Made by a program: the position numbers and the translations under genes. 64,000 nt of DNA from Gloeocapsa sp. PCC 7428. Its GTDB lineage: Bacteria > Cyanobacteriota > Cyanobacteriia > Cyanobacteriales > Chroococcidiopsidaceae. The notes under the pieces were generated by a model that did no database searches, was not told where the DNA came from, and saw nothing but the letters and a program-made list of their open reading frames with translations. Location: positions 124,001 through 188,000 of the forward strand of contig NC_019746.1 of NCBI RefSeq assembly GCF_000317555.1, written 5' to 3'. Shown one piece after another: positions 25,701-35,141 of the stretch. Each line of letters starts with the position of its first letter. The first letter of the stretch is position 1.

Positions 25701-27322
25701 GTAGGATACACGCCACCTGTTATCTCGGCATTGTAAATGTCGAACTCTCCTACGTCGTTACTATCTTCACTGTCGCTCTTGACGTAAACTAGCAAACCAT
25801 CTTCTGGTGGAGGTTCGCTTAAGGTAAAGGTGAGTGTAGTGGTATTGCCAGTTGCTTCGTTGAGTCTGTTGTTATCAACACTGAGGCTGACTGTCGGCAT
25901 TACCGTTGCCGCAGGTACTTGGTCGATTGTATTGTAGAAGGTAACAGTAGAAGTACTTGCATCGTTGCTAACGTTGTAGTCTTCACCTGCTTCTAATGTG
26001 AAAGTGGCATCAAAAGGAGCATCTTTACTACCGTCATCTTTCACTGCTAAGTTGATCAGGGCATTCGGTTGCAGAATTCTAAACTTAAAGCCAGTCGCTT
26101 CGCCTGCTTCGTTAAAGACTGCCCCGACGAATTCACCTCCAGGACTAAACGGTTCTACACCCAGATTTGCAAAGTTGTCTCTGAAGGCAATATCGCTGTT
26201 GAGCGTGATAACTACGCCATCTTCTGGAATTTCACCTGCTACAGAGAAAACAAAGGTAAGCAACGAAGTTCCATCTTCTAGCGACTGAACAATGGCAGGA
26301 GCAACTAAGTTATCTTCGCTATCAAATGCACCCGCGATCGTGTTAAAGGAAACTGTAAGCTCATCAGATGGCGTTGGAGTTGGAGTTGGTTCGGGCGTTG
26401 GAGTTGGAGTTGGAGTTGGTTCGGGCGTTGGAGTTGGAGTTGGTTCAGGTGTTGGAGTTGGAGTTGGTTCAGGTGTTGGAGTTGGAGTTGGTTCGGGTGT
26501 TGGAGTTGGAGTTGGTTCAGGTGTTGGCGTAGGTGCTGCTTCAACTGTAATTGACACCGTTGCTGGCTCAGAATTTACTGAACCATCGTTCGCTACATAG
26601 GTAAAGGTATCGGTTCCCACAAACCCACTAGCAGCAGTATAAGTAAATGACCCATCAGCATTAAGCGTTAATGTGCCATTTTCTGTAGTTTCTACAACCG
26701 TAGCTGTTAAAGTATCACCATCGGTGTCCGTATCATTTGCCAAAACTCCTGCTTGTAGATCTACGGTTAACTCTTCACCTGCTTGTATGTTGTAGCTATC
26801 ATTAATGACAACCGGAGCCGTATTAGTTGGGGTTGGTGTGGGAGTTGGAGTTGGAGTTGGTTCGGGTGTAGGCGTTGGCGTAGGTTCAGGCGTGGGAGTT
26901 GGAGTTGGTGTAGGTTCGGGTGTAGGCGTTGGCGTAGGTGTACTTTCTGCGTCTTGAATAGTGACAGTCGCTGAACTTGCATTTGGGTCAATGGTATACC
27001 CTTCGCCTGGTTGTACCGTAAACGTTATCGTCTGAGGACTATCAGCAACATCATCATCGTACACAGGTAAACTTAACGTTCCGGTTTGTGCGGTCAGTCG
27101 TACCGAAAATCCACTTGTGTCATCATTTACACTAACTAAGCGCAGATTGCTATATTGAGTTGCAAATACATCAAACTGACCCAGCGCGTTTTCCACGGGG
27201 CTATCGATCGCAATTACCAAACCTTCTGGGGGAACTGGTTCACTCGAACTAATTGTGTAAGTGACTATCGTCCCTTCTTCTTCTATAAGAGTTGTAGGAC
27301 TAGCTGTGATGCTGATTGCCAT
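22790..27322 (-). CDS. Giant repetitive extracellular protein: Calx-beta-like repeats, cadherin-like domain, two PPC domains
   Basis: It is 1510 residues from the Met of [19 protein letters not shown]; an upstream Met adds 17 codons that do not resemble the paralogue's start. The order is a Calx-beta-like module; a (TP)nEP linker; a cadherin/tandem-95-like domain with [18 protein letters not shown]; a second Pro/Thr linker; alternating Calx-beta-like modules ([14 protein letters not shown] type); a PPC domain ([18 protein letters not shown] to [11 protein letters not shown]); further modules; and a C-terminal PPC domain ending [10 protein letters not shown]. The protein is acidic, nearly Cys-free and has no Sec signal. 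With no Sec signal and a type I exporter about 2 kb away, export by that system is the likely route, although no RTX nonapeptides are present. Calcium-binding adhesion or surface-layer roles are plausible. Confidence 0.75.
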   Translation of the reverse strand: MAISITASPTTLIEEEGTIVTYTISSSEPVPPEGLVIAIDSPVENALGQFDVFATQYSNLRLVSVNDDTSGFSVRLTAQTGTLSLPVYDDDVADSPQTITFTVQPGEGYTIDPNASSATVTIQDAESTPTPTPTPEPTPTPTPTPEPTPTPTPEPTPTPTPTPTPTNTAPVVINDSYNIQAGEELTVDLQAGVLANDTDTDGDTLTATVVETTENGTLTLNADGSFTYTAASGFVGTDTFTYVANDGSVNSEPATVSITVEAAPTPTPEPTPTPTPEPTPTPTPEPTPTPTPEPTPTPTPEPTPTPTPTPEPTPTPTPSDELTVSFNTIAGAFDSEDNLVAPAIVQSLEDGTSLLTFVFSVAGEIPEDGVVITLNSDIAFRDNFANLGVEPFSPGGEFVGAVFNEAGEATGFKFRILQPNALINLAVKDDGSKDAPFDATFTLEAGEDYNVSNDASTSTVTFYNTIDQVPAATVMPTVSLSVDNNRLNEATGNTTTLTFTLSEPPPEDGLLVYVKSDSEDSNDVGEFDIYNAEITGGVYPTPNFAANGFFFKITEQTATITLPAFADDELEGIEEFNFALQEAAGYNIAEDAGSITLNVVDNADSQIQVSLETEPAVLIESRNTVSVHKFSLSATPPEEGLTVAVAAPQLSEFDLANIAITGGEIVRVTDTGFDFKITGREATIELPVANDGENEGLEEASFTLQDAPGYQLNPDANLGTFQIVDRPRQAPPGEVTEPNDTLETAFNTRLNQFNSELSFTSTLDFEFDNSYEKADGSVTYVDASEDVDLYKVNLKAGDTIKINTDSNQFEDGRKVDTWLRVFDATGGELATNDDGAAPNEIFNSRFESYIEFTAPSDGTYYVGVSLYGNGEYDPTKPASGTGNSDPDPDGYGSGEYTLNLSLNNPDAFIPDPTRIPRGTGEGPAVSLVTIAGTYNNDFDNLDFGIAAPAIVLTPPEGAGTALSFALSADGEIPEGGVEVYVKSDIVLTDYFGSVGDEGYTVPYGGNLNNKPFSRGGEFLDAVYNAQGEAVGFKFLLQEEFATITLNPTTSEEAQTDGPETATFSLEESAGYTVSPLNSSTVTFYDTVDQVPAPTVTPEVSLEVDTTELIESEETAFTITLSLSEPPPPEGVQVYVSGGAQDFLNELAIFNADITGGVATADGAVSGFYFQMLEQTATITVPVFNSTDITEGIEQFNLSVVPGAGYTVNENQSSATLTIKDNPESQIQVGLTAEPEVLIESEGTTATFNFNLSAPPPEEGITVTLTSDDLGDFIQGGGGQLSSLSFNITEQNASIELPVLNDGIDEGLEEVTFTLEAGNGYQLNPEASSVTFSIADNPSLAPTSTEEQNDTIDTAIATGLSAANSTVSFDGEIAQYFAEDAEGNELTVDATEDVDFYSFTLGAGETLVLDVDAVSLDSLLAYSQLRVFDAEGTELAKTDFDDFQAAPDEVFSSFNDPYLEFTAADAGTYYVGISQIGNDSYDPFTAGSGSGWVFPDFGIETGEYTLNARLA
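26370..26535 (-). repeat. In-frame minisatellite encoding a Thr-Pro/Glu-Pro linker
   Basis: About seven imperfect units built from ggagtt and ggttcgggc/ggttcaggt steps (typical 24-bp unit) encode PTPTPEPT repeats. Single-base c/t and a/g differences separate the units. Copy number is likely to vary between strains through slippage without breaking the frame. Confidence 0.8.
26825..26945 (-). repeat. Second in-frame Thr-Pro/Glu-Pro minisatellite
   Basis: Units of gttggagttggttcgggtgt and gtaggcgttggcgtaggttc encode another Pro/Thr/Glu linker between the first Calx-beta-like module and the cadherin-like domain. It is related to, but shorter than, the array at 26370-26535. Confidence 0.8.
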
Positions 27323-27384
27323 AGTTTCACAAGTATGTTGTATAGGTGAATGTAGGTGAACATCAATCTTCAAAACTATTACGA

Positions 27385-27414
27385 AGGCAAACGTGTTATT
27401 AACGGCGTTTGCCT
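27385..27414 (-). terminator. Hairpin between the two giant genes
   Basis: AGGCAAACG (27385-27393) and CGTTTGCCT (27406-27414) form a perfect 9-bp stem with a 12-nt loop, 15 nt beyond the stop of the upstream gene on the minus strand. A weak run of T follows on that strand. It may partly terminate transcription so the two paralogues are expressed at different levels. Confidence 0.55.
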
Positions 27415-27429
27415 CGCATATTGAAATAG

Positions 27430-30400
27430 CTATCCAATCGCAGGGGTTAGATCAATTGCTAGTTCGTACTCGCCAACATTGATACCCGAATTCGGGAAGA
27501 TGCGACCGCTGCCACTGCCTGCGGTGAATGGGTCATAACTGGTGTTACCCAACTGCGCAACTCCTAAATAGTACGTGCCGCTTTCGGGAGCAGTAAATTC
27601 TAAGTAGGGGTCGCGTCCGGAAACAAATACTTCTCCAGGTGCTGGCGCTTCAGCGTTGTATGCTAATTGTGTGCCGTCAGCGTCGAAGATGCGTAACTCA
27701 GTGTCTGCTCTTTGAGCGCGTTCGAGACCAGGAATTGTGTACTCAATTGAATCAATGTCAATCTTTACGGTATCTCCGGCGTTAAGGCTGAACGAGTACA
27801 TATCGACATCTTCGGATGCGTCAACATCATCAGAAGCATCGACACCGTTACGACCGTAATAGTATGCGATCGCGCCACTAATTGATGCATAAGTGCTATC
27901 TGCACTCAATTCCAGCGCATTGGCTGTATCAATCGTATCGTTGTATGTAGGCGTATCGTTCGCTTCGCTTTCAGTTTGCGTTGGCGGTGCTTGTCGAGGA
28001 TTATCTACGATTGTGAAGCTAGCGGTGTCAGCTTCGGGGTCAATTTGGTAATCGTCGCCTGCTGCTAAAGTAAAACTGACTTCTTCCGCCCCTTCATTTT
28101 CGCCGTCAGCGGCTATAGGTAAACTAATAACAGCTTCGCGATCGGTAATATTGAAAGAAAAACCTGCATCCGTGACTTCAGTGATATTGCCACCTGTTAC
28201 CTCAATCTCGTCTAAGTTAAATTCATCGAGGTCAGGCGCGTTAACGAATACCGTGACGCCTTCATCGGGTAGTGTTGTACTCAAGTTAAATGTGTGTACC
28301 GAAACCGTTGCTTCAGATTCGATCAAATATTCAGGTTCGCTGCTGAGGCTTACTTGAAGGAGTGAATCGCGGTTGTCGGCGATCGTTAAACTTTCAGAAC
28401 TCGCGTTAGCATTCACCGTATACCCTGGACCTGATTCGACCGCAAAGCTGTAGCTTTCGATTCCTTCAACAACATCATCTGCAAACACAGGCAGCGTAAT
28501 TCTAGCTGTTTGGTCAGTGATCTTGAAGTAGAATCCACTACTATCGGCGTTTGGCGCGGGCGGGAACGCACCGCCAAACACCTCAGCAGCAAAAATATCA
28601 AATTCACCAACTGCACCCCTGGCATCGCCTTTAACATAAACGAGAACACCATCTGCTGGAGGTGGTTCGCTCAAATTGAACGTCAGCGTTGTGCGAGTCC
28701 CTTCTGATTCAACTAGCTCGGTATTACTGATTCTAAAGCTGACTTCGGGAGTCACTCTGGGTTCTGGAACCTGCTCTAGAGTGTCGTAAAGCGTAACGCT
28801 AGAAGGACTTACTTCTTCACCTAGGACATAACCTTCGGCGGCTTCTAGGAAAAACGAGCCTTGTTGCGGCGCTTCGGTTTCGTCATCGCGACGTATTGGT
28901 AAAGTAAGGAGCGCGTAGCGTTCATCCATGCGGAACTTGATTCCCGTCGCTGTACCCGTTTCGTCATAGATTGGTCCTAAAACTTCACCACCAGGGCTAA
29001 AGACTCCTAGAGCATTGTTGTTGCCATAAAAACTGTTGGTAGCAAACCATTCATTGATGTCAATATCGCTATTGATGTAAACTTCCAGTCCACCTTCAGG
29101 AATTTCCCCTTCGGCTTGCAATGATAGCGTTAGTACCGAACCGCCATCATCAACGTTTTCTACTAAATTAGGCGAAATAACACTGTAGTCTTCGGCTTCA
29201 AAGTCTTCGTTGAAGGCTCCCGCAATTGTTTGTAAGGTGACAGTCGGACCTTCACCAAGGCTAGGAGGAATTGGCGTTGCGATCGGTGTGGGATCTGCGT
29301 TGAGTTTAAGGTTAAGAACGTAATCTCCAGGCGGACCAAAATCTCCCTCAGAGTAACCACTACCACTACCAGGTACATTCGGGTCGTAGTAGAAGTTTTC
29401 CCACGCGCTGACACCAATATAGTATGTACCATCGGTGGGAGCTTTGAAATCAAGATAAGCATCCCAGATTGACTGAAACTCTTCACCAGGCGCTGGAACG
29501 GTATCAGCAAGGGCAAGTTCATTGCCTTCGGCATCAAATACGCGCAGCGTTGTATCAAGAATGAGCGGTGTTTTTAAATCAATCTGATTCGAGTCAATGT
29601 CAGCAATCAACCTGTCGCCAGCTTTGAGATCGACTTTGTAGAAATCAACATCTTCACCTGCGTCAATCTCTGTGAAAGTACCATCTGGATTTTCGTAGAC
29701 GTTGCTGCGATCGTAGGTGAGCGAACTGCGGAAGGAAACGTCGGTATAGTTGTAGCCTAATCTGGTATCGACTGCTTTAGAAAGAATGTCGTTTGGCTCT
29801 AAAATTGCGCTTGGTGGCGGTGTTTGGTCGGGTGAGTCAATGATCTGGAATGTGCCTGTATTGGCTTCCTGATTTATGATGTAGCCTTGACCAGGTTGCA
29901 GTGAGAATGTTGCGGTTTCTAACTTCTCGATGACTCCATCATCTGCAATAGGTAAACTAATCGTTGCGGTTTGACTTGTAATTTTGAGGTCGAATCCATC
30001 ATCGCGGACATCGACAATTTCACCACCTTCGACTGAAATACTAGTTAAGTCAAACTCACCTAAATCAGGTGCTGCGACACTCACCGTAACACCGGCTGTG
30101 GGTGGAGGCGCACTTAGGGTAAACGTATGAATCGAGGCGGTACCTTCGGCTTCAATCAGCAACTCTGGTTCAGTCGCAAGACTAACTGAAATCTGCGAAT
30201 TGCGCGTATCGGCGATTGTCAGGTTTATAGGCGCGTTGTCCGCTGCGACGGTGTAACCTGGACCTGATTGCAATTCAAAACTAAATCCTTCAATACCTTC
30301 TACTTCGTCATCGGCAAATGCAGGCACGGTAATCGAAGCGTTTTGTGAGGTAATTTTAAAATAAAATCCGGTTGAGCGGAAGTTGGGCGCTGGAAAGACT

Positions 30401-31047
30401 CCACCTCTAACGTCGGCTTGAAAGATGTCAAATTCTCCTAAAGCGCCGCGCTGTGGGCTAGCAACATAAACTAAAACACCTTCGGGTGGAGGTGGTTCGC
30501 TCAAGTTGAAACTTAAAGTTGTTGTATTGCCTTGCGATTCCACCAGCCTACGGTTGCTAATGTTAAATTCAACTTCTGGTACAACGGTTGGGGTAGGAAC
30601 ATCATCCAAGCTGTCGTAAACACTGACAGTTGAAGAATTAGCTCTTTGGTTGACTGTGTAGCCGTCTCCTGGTTCCAACGCGAAAGTAGCTTCTCGCACA
30701 CCTTCGGTGTTACCGTCATCTTCTATATAGAAGTTAATTACAGCATAAGGCTGATCTAGGCGGAATTTGAACCCTGTAGCTTTACCTGTGTCATCGTATA
30801 CAGCTTCTAATACCTCTCCACCAGGGCTAAAAGGGGTTCTACCCAAGCGCTGGAAATACTCCGTTATGTCAACATCGCTGTTAATAACAATCTCTACACC
30901 CTCGTCTGGAATTTCTCCATCTGCACTGACAACAAAACTAAGAACCGAAGCCCCATCCTCTAATCCATCTACCAGCGCGGGAGCAAGTAAATTGTCATCG
31001 GCATCGTACGAGCCTGTAATTGTTTGTAAAGAGATATTGGGTGCCAT
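27430..31047 (-). CDS. Large repetitive extracellular protein: Calx-beta-like repeats and two PPC domains
   Basis: It is 1205 residues, starting at the Met of [19 protein letters not shown]; fourteen extra codons are open upstream. It is a paralogue of the next gene without the Pro/Thr linkers and cadherin-like domain. Two blocks repeat the same order: a module with [18 protein letters not shown] and FSPGGEVL, then two Calx-beta-like modules ([18 protein letters not shown]), then a PPC domain ([18 protein letters not shown] to [11 protein letters not shown]). The second PPC domain ends the protein. So the gene arose by internal duplication of a roughly 600-residue block. There is no Sec signal; export through the nearby type I system is inferred. 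Asp/Glu-rich loops suggest calcium binding. Confidence 0.75.
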   Translation of the reverse strand: MAPNISLQTITGSYDADDNLLAPALVDGLEDGASVLSFVVSADGEIPDEGVEIVINSDVDITEYFQRLGRTPFSPGGEVLEAVYDDTGKATGFKFRLDQPYAVINFYIEDDGNTEGVREATFALEPGDGYTVNQRANSSTVSVYDSLDDVPTPTVVPEVEFNISNRRLVESQGNTTTLSFNLSEPPPPEGVLVYVASPQRGALGEFDIFQADVRGGVFPAPNFRSTGFYFKITSQNASITVPAFADDEVEGIEGFSFELQSGPGYTVAADNAPINLTIADTRNSQISVSLATEPELLIEAEGTASIHTFTLSAPPPTAGVTVSVAAPDLGEFDLTSISVEGGEIVDVRDDGFDLKITSQTATISLPIADDGVIEKLETATFSLQPGQGYIINQEANTGTFQIIDSPDQTPPPSAILEPNDILSKAVDTRLGYNYTDVSFRSSLTYDRSNVYENPDGTFTEIDAGEDVDFYKVDLKAGDRLIADIDSNQIDLKTPLILDTTLRVFDAEGNELALADTVPAPGEEFQSIWDAYLDFKAPTDGTYYIGVSAWENFYYDPNVPGSGSGYSEGDFGPPGDYVLNLKLNADPTPIATPIPPSLGEGPTVTLQTIAGAFNEDFEAEDYSVISPNLVENVDDGGSVLTLSLQAEGEIPEGGLEVYINSDIDINEWFATNSFYGNNNALGVFSPGGEVLGPIYDETGTATGIKFRMDERYALLTLPIRRDDETEAPQQGSFFLEAAEGYVLGEEVSPSSVTLYDTLEQVPEPRVTPEVSFRISNTELVESEGTRTTLTFNLSEPPPADGVLVYVKGDARGAVGEFDIFAAEVFGGAFPPAPNADSSGFYFKITDQTARITLPVFADDVVEGIESYSFAVESGPGYTVNANASSESLTIADNRDSLLQVSLSSEPEYLIESEATVSVHTFNLSTTLPDEGVTVFVNAPDLDEFNLDEIEVTGGNITEVTDAGFSFNITDREAVISLPIAADGENEGAEEVSFTLAAGDDYQIDPEADTASFTIVDNPRQAPPTQTESEANDTPTYNDTIDTANALELSADSTYASISGAIAYYYGRNGVDASDDVDASEDVDMYSFSLNAGDTVKIDIDSIEYTIPGLERAQRADTELRIFDADGTQLAYNAEAPAPGEVFVSGRDPYLEFTAPESGTYYLGVAQLGNTSYDPFTAGSGSGRIFPNSGINVGEYELAIDLTPAIG

Positions 31048-31709
31048 GTATTTCCTGTATGTCTTGATTGGTGATTGGCGATCGCACACACTAGCATTAG
31101 AACTATCTGCATAGCCTGTACTAGGTTATGTAAATGGTTGATTCAATACTTTCGGCTTTACAGCCGTCTTGAACGGACAATTCCATGAGGCTGTTTGCTA
31201 ATTAGTTGCAACAGCCATACACATCCTATCTAAATGGTTCGCCTAGGCAACCATTTATAAAGCAAAACTTTTCTTAGCAGGTAGCACAACGCTGCTAGGC
31301 TGGTTGTGAACTACAGCTTACAGTGTTCTATTGATTCGCGTGCAAACTATAGAGATGCAGACATCAGTCGGCTCGCAATATTTTTCACGATTTTTCACAC
31401 CCTTAAAAAAATAAGTTGAGAATAACTCTCAATTAACTGCTCCAAACTATATCATCTTAGTTATGGTGGTGCAAGTCCTATATTTGTATATTTATTAAAA
31501 CTGTTACTTAGGAAACAGTAATCTGCTAAAGTTTCAAACTCTGATGCTGTTTGTATAGATAAATACGTTCGAGTAAGTGAGTGAGACAAATGTTACACTA
31601 AGGCTGGTCATGGTAATTGGTAACTGGTCATTAGTAGGAATATCTATTCCTCAACTACCGATTACTCAAGATAAAAAAGTGTGATTTAAATTACTCCTTT
31701 TTACTTAAT
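31048..31709. other. Long upstream region of the giant genes, with palindrome
   Basis: This 662-bp gap lies between two minus-strand genes. It holds the palindrome at 31231-31257, a second copy of its half-site at 31131-31139, AT-rich sequence and, near 31610-31640, ggtaattggtaactggtca-type tandem repeats. No coding sequence is recognised. It probably carries the promoter and a long 5' untranslated region of the giant genes. Confidence 0.45.
31231..31257. promoter_or_regulatory. 27-bp interrupted palindrome, possible operator
   Basis: TAAATGGTT (31231-31239) and AACCATTTA (31249-31257) are exact inverted copies flanking C-GCCTAGGC, itself a palindrome. The half-site TAAATGGTT recurs at 31131-31139, exactly 100 bp closer to the giant gene start. 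A dimeric regulator site or an RNA hairpin in the leader are both possible. Confidence 0.45.
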
Positions 31710-33062
31710 TTAAATAATTTGTGGCATACAAACTTGAACAGGATTTGTACTATCATCGAATTGCTTATTGAAAAAGTTTTTTGACATTAATAAATTTGAT
31801 GGTTCAGTGTTGAATTGCTCTTGCTGACCAAGGGTTATGAGATCTGAATCAAAATGTACTCCAACTAACTCTGATTCACTGGTACTAATAATAGGAGTGT
31901 CGAACTGTAGCGATCGCACATCATTTAACAAAGGTTGATCTGCTTGATACTCTCGCCAAGTAGTCAGTAAGGGATCGATGAAGTTATCAATCGTGCGTGT
32001 GTTTTGCAAATCGATATAGACAAGGTCATCTTCTGGAACGTACCACATATTTGCGCGATACCCTAATGTAAGTCCGCTGTGACCGTAAATCAATTCATCA
32101 GGCGTGTTTAAGCGGGCAACGCCCAACCCGTATCCAGAGAAAGCCCTTGAGTTGAATGCATCGACGAATGTAAGCATTTGGTCTAGAGTTGTGGGTTCGA
32201 GTAAATCTCCGCCAAACAAAGCTTGTGCAAAGTCTACTAAATCTTCGGTATTAGAAACCATAGCTCCAGCAGCGTCGACGATAGATGGACTGATAAAGTC
32301 TGTATTATCAAGATTGCCATCGACGTTAATATCCCAATAACCGCTTACAAATCCACCAGGAACTGCTTCGGTGTCGGCAACAAAGGTATTATCGAGTTGC
32401 AATGGCTCTAGAATACGAGTGCGAATTTCGGTTGCTAGCGAGTTATTCGTGATATTTTCGACAATCATCCCTAGCAATATGTAGTTTGTGTTTGAGTATT
32501 GCCAAGAAGTACCAGGGCTAAAGCTTAATGGTTGGTTAGCAATGAACTCGACAAGTGCTTCGGGTTGCCATTCTCTGAAAAGATTGACACCTTCATCGAG
32601 TAGTACACTCAAATAATCAGGAATGCCGCTGGTGTGATTGAGTAATTGGCGGATAGTAATATTTGCACTGTCAGAAATTTTGCTGACAATTTCGCTTGGT
32701 AAATATTGGTTGAGAGTAGCTTCTAAACTGAGTTGATTTTCTTCAAGTAACTGTAGAACTGTTGTCGCCACAAATGTTTTGGTAATGCTACCAATTTGAA
32801 AGCGATCGCTCGATGTGACTGGTGTATTTGTCGTTAAATTTGCGGTACCACTAGCACCATACCATGCAATATCATCGCTGACAATTGCTGTACTGATGCC
32901 AACTCCGGTGAAGATTTGATCGAGTGTGTTTTGCAACAGTTGCGTTGGATCGTCTACAGGAGGTGCAGGGTTTGAGGCTTCTCGCTCTTCCCAATATTTT
33001 TGTTGTGAGAGATACTCAAAAAGTGGTCGCGGCGAGGAGAAAGTGGATTGGTTAATTAGCAT
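31710..33062 (-). CDS. Serine beta-lactamase-like hydrolase (class C / DD-peptidase family)
   Basis: This 450-residue protein has the penicillin-binding/class C fold signposts: the nucleophile in SITK (Ser92-Lys95), a YSN motif in SWQYSNTNYILLG, and HSG in YGHSGLTLGYRANMWYVPED. Members hydrolyse D-amino-acid peptides, esters or beta-lactams. There is no signal peptide; the first 40 residues (MLINQSTFSSPRPLFEYLSQ) are not part of the catalytic fold, and about 60 C-terminal residues extend beyond it. Lack of a Sec signal and position next to the giant exported proteins raise the possibility of non-Sec export, but a cytosolic esterase is equally possible. Confidence 0.85.
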   Translation of the reverse strand: MLINQSTFSSPRPLFEYLSQQKYWEEREASNPAPPVDDPTQLLQNTLDQIFTGVGISTAIVSDDIAWYGASGTANLTTNTPVTSSDRFQIGSITKTFVATTVLQLLEENQLSLEATLNQYLPSEIVSKISDSANITIRQLLNHTSGIPDYLSVLLDEGVNLFREWQPEALVEFIANQPLSFSPGTSWQYSNTNYILLGMIVENITNNSLATEIRTRILEPLQLDNTFVADTEAVPGGFVSGYWDINVDGNLDNTDFISPSIVDAAGAMVSNTEDLVDFAQALFGGDLLEPTTLDQMLTFVDAFNSRAFSGYGLGVARLNTPDELIYGHSGLTLGYRANMWYVPEDDLVYIDLQNTRTIDNFIDPLLTTWREYQADQPLLNDVRSLQFDTPIISTSESELVGVHFDSDLITLGQQEQFNTEPSNLLMSKNFFNKQFDDSTNPVQVCMPQII

Positions 33063-33234
33063 TTTTTAGTCAGTTGATGAAAGTGAATGTAATTTAAAGG
33101 CTGGTAATTGGTAATGGGTAATAGAAAGCACAAATAATATCAATAAATGCGATTGGGTAAACCTCCTCTCCATCCTTTTGTTCCCCTCTTTACCTCATTT
33201 ATAATGAACATATCCTCACAATAGAGGCACTGTC

Positions 33235-33810
33235 ATGAGTCAGACTACAGGCGGCGTTCGCTGGACAATTCGAGATGTGGAAGCGCTACCCGATAACGAG
33301 TGGATTCGTTACGAAATCATCGATGGAGAACTGTTTGTGACGCGATCGCCTCATCATAAACACCAACACGTAGTTGGATGTATTTTTGCTGCACTGAACA
33401 GCTGGTCCCTAGAAAGTGGTTTGGGAGAACCTTCGATCATGCCTGGTTTGATTTTTTCAGACTCGGATAATGTCGCTCCTGATGTGGTATGGGTTAGTTA
33501 TAAACGGTTAGCGCAAATTCAAGACGAGGCAGGGCATTTTCAAGGCGCACCTGAACTGGTTGTCGAAGTGCTTTCCCCTGGAAAAGCTAACGAAGATCGC
33601 GATCGTTCTGCCAAGCTGAAATTGTATTCGGTGCAAGGAGTTCAGGAATATTGGATTGTCGATCGCATCGCTTTGAAAGTTGAAGTTTATCGCCGCAATC
33701 AAGCTCAATTGACGTTAGTTGCCACCTTACTGATTGATGATGCGCTATCATCTCCTTTGTTGCCTGGTTTTGCTTGCGAAGTTGCACGTTTGTTTGTGTC
33801 ACGGGCATAG
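33235..33810 (+). CDS. Uma2-family (DUF820) PD-(D/E)xK endonuclease-like protein
   Basis: This 191-residue protein belongs to the Uma2 family, which is highly expanded in cyanobacteria and has a restriction-endonuclease-like fold. The pattern is complete: YEIIDGELFVTRSPHHKHQ, APDVVWVSYKRL with the metal-binding Asp, PELVVEVLSP with Glu, and RDRSAKLKLYSVQGVQEYWI with Lys. Biological roles are unknown for nearly all members; mobility and transposon association have been suggested. It is convergent with the MFS gene, with a 26-bp gap, so the two probably do not share regulation. Confidence 0.88.
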   Translation: MSQTTGGVRWTIRDVEALPDNEWIRYEIIDGELFVTRSPHHKHQHVVGCIFAALNSWSLESGLGEPSIMPGLIFSDSDNVAPDVVWVSYKRLAQIQDEAGHFQGAPELVVEVLSPGKANEDRDRSAKLKLYSVQGVQEYWIVDRIALKVEVYRRNQAQLTLVATLLIDDALSSPLLPGFACEVARLFVSRA

Positions 33811-33836
33811 GGGACAAAAAAATACAGACATCGTCA

Positions 33837-35138
33837 TTAGTTTTTAACTTCCTCATAATCAGGTAGTAATATCTCGACTTCGCGGAGGGGGCGGAAGGCG
33901 TAGCCACTGATGCCAACGGCGAGCATTAAAATTGCCGTGATGACGTATAGTAAGGCAATGCCCGATCCTGTGGTTGTGCCAAAAATGGAGCCGAATAGAG
34001 GTGCTAAGCTTCCTTGAGGTTGCATCGCAGGTTCAAAGACGTAATCGGCTAAGGGACCAGCAATTAGGGGCGCGATCGCACCTACAATTAATCCAATCAT
34101 TTGATCCGCCGCTAAAACACGTCCTTGAAAATCTGGGGGGACTTTGGCATACCAAATCGCATTACTCGAACTGTAGAATAAGGGAATAGGAAGCGTCGCG
34201 AAAAAGTGTGCGGCTATCCATACAGTCTGCGTTTGTCCTAAGCCTAAAATGACTTTGAATAAACCTGTGGCAGTGAAGCCGAGTAACATTCCATGAATGC
34301 GACGATGAAAACCTCCCCAAACGCTTAAAATGACTGCACCAAGAACACCGCCAACACCGGCTGCGGTGGTAACGCTACCAAGAATTTGAGCGTCGCCGCC
34401 GGAACGCGCTAATATGAGTGGATTGTATAAAACTCGGTTGATATCGCTAGGAAGTGCGAATAAAGAAAAAGCAATTACCATTGCTACTAAACTGGGTCGA
34501 TGCAAAATATATCGAAAACCAAAAGTAAGTTTTTGCCAAAGAGTTTCCTTAGAATTAATAATTACATTTTGCTGTCGGTTAGGTTGCGGAATTCGGGCAG
34601 CAAACAGTGTGATAAAAGCGATCGCAAAAGTCGTCAAGTCAATAAGAATAATTCCAGTCAGTCCGATAATTGGATAAAGGCTACCTGCAAGTAGTGGTGA
34701 AATAATTGCACCAGTGTAACTAACCGCCGCCACCATACTTTCTGCACGGGTGTAGTGTTGCTTGGAAACTAACATGGCGATGGAAGCTGAATAAGCAAGC
34801 GTTTGTAAACTTCCAAAACAGCCATAAGCGGCAACAACTGCATACAAATGCCAAACTTGCAAGCGATCGCCCACGTACAGCCAACCGATAATTAGTGTAC
34901 AGAAAACTGCTGCGGTATCGCCTAACAACATTAAATGTTTGCGATTCAGGCGATCTACTATGATACCTGCGATCGCCATTGCTAAAATGCGGGGGAGTTG
35001 CGAAAAAAAGCTGATCAGCGCTAACGTTGTCGCTGACTCTGTGACATCCCAAACCCAGACAGTCAAGGCAAAAACGGTCATATAGCTACCAATAGTTGAT
35101 GCCATTTGACCAATCCAGATCAGCGTGAAGGTACGCAT
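33837..35138 (-). CDS. MFS exporter, EntS-like
   Basis: This 433-residue membrane protein has about 12 hydrophobic helices and the MFS signature after helix 2 (GIIVDRLNRKHLMLLGDTAA, a variant of G-x3-D-R-x-G-R). Its start (MRTFTLIWIGQMASTIGSYM) and PPDFQGRVLAADQM are typical of the MFS subgroup that includes enterobactin exporter-like and macrolide efflux proteins. The ATG lies three bases after the TonB receptor stop codon, so the two are translationally linked. Export of the metabolite made by the divergent assembly line is the attractive hypothesis. Substrate specificity is not visible in the sequence. Confidence 0.85.
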   Translation of the reverse strand: MRTFTLIWIGQMASTIGSYMTVFALTVWVWDVTESATTLALISFFSQLPRILAMAIAGIIVDRLNRKHLMLLGDTAAVFCTLIIGWLYVGDRLQVWHLYAVVAAYGCFGSLQTLAYSASIAMLVSKQHYTRAESMVAAVSYTGAIISPLLAGSLYPIIGLTGIILIDLTTFAIAFITLFAARIPQPNRQQNVIINSKETLWQKLTFGFRYILHRPSLVAMVIAFSLFALPSDINRVLYNPLILARSGGDAQILGSVTTAAGVGGVLGAVILSVWGGFHRRIHGMLLGFTATGLFKVILGLGQTQTVWIAAHFFATLPIPLFYSSSNAIWYAKVPPDFQGRVLAADQMIGLIVGAIAPLIAGPLADYVFEPAMQPQGSLAPLFGSIFGTTTGSGIALLYVITAILMLAVGISGYAFRPLREVEILLPDYEEVKN

Positions 35139-35141
35139 CGA

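Noticed and set aside
26292-26600. 102-codon VGVGSG-repeat frame on the plus strand
   Set aside because: It is the complement of the Thr-Pro minisatellite of the giant protein, which is far longer and has real domains.
26365-26950. CRISPR-like look of regularly spaced repeats
   Set aside because: Units are directly adjacent without unique spacers, lie inside a coding frame and encode TPTPEP linkers.
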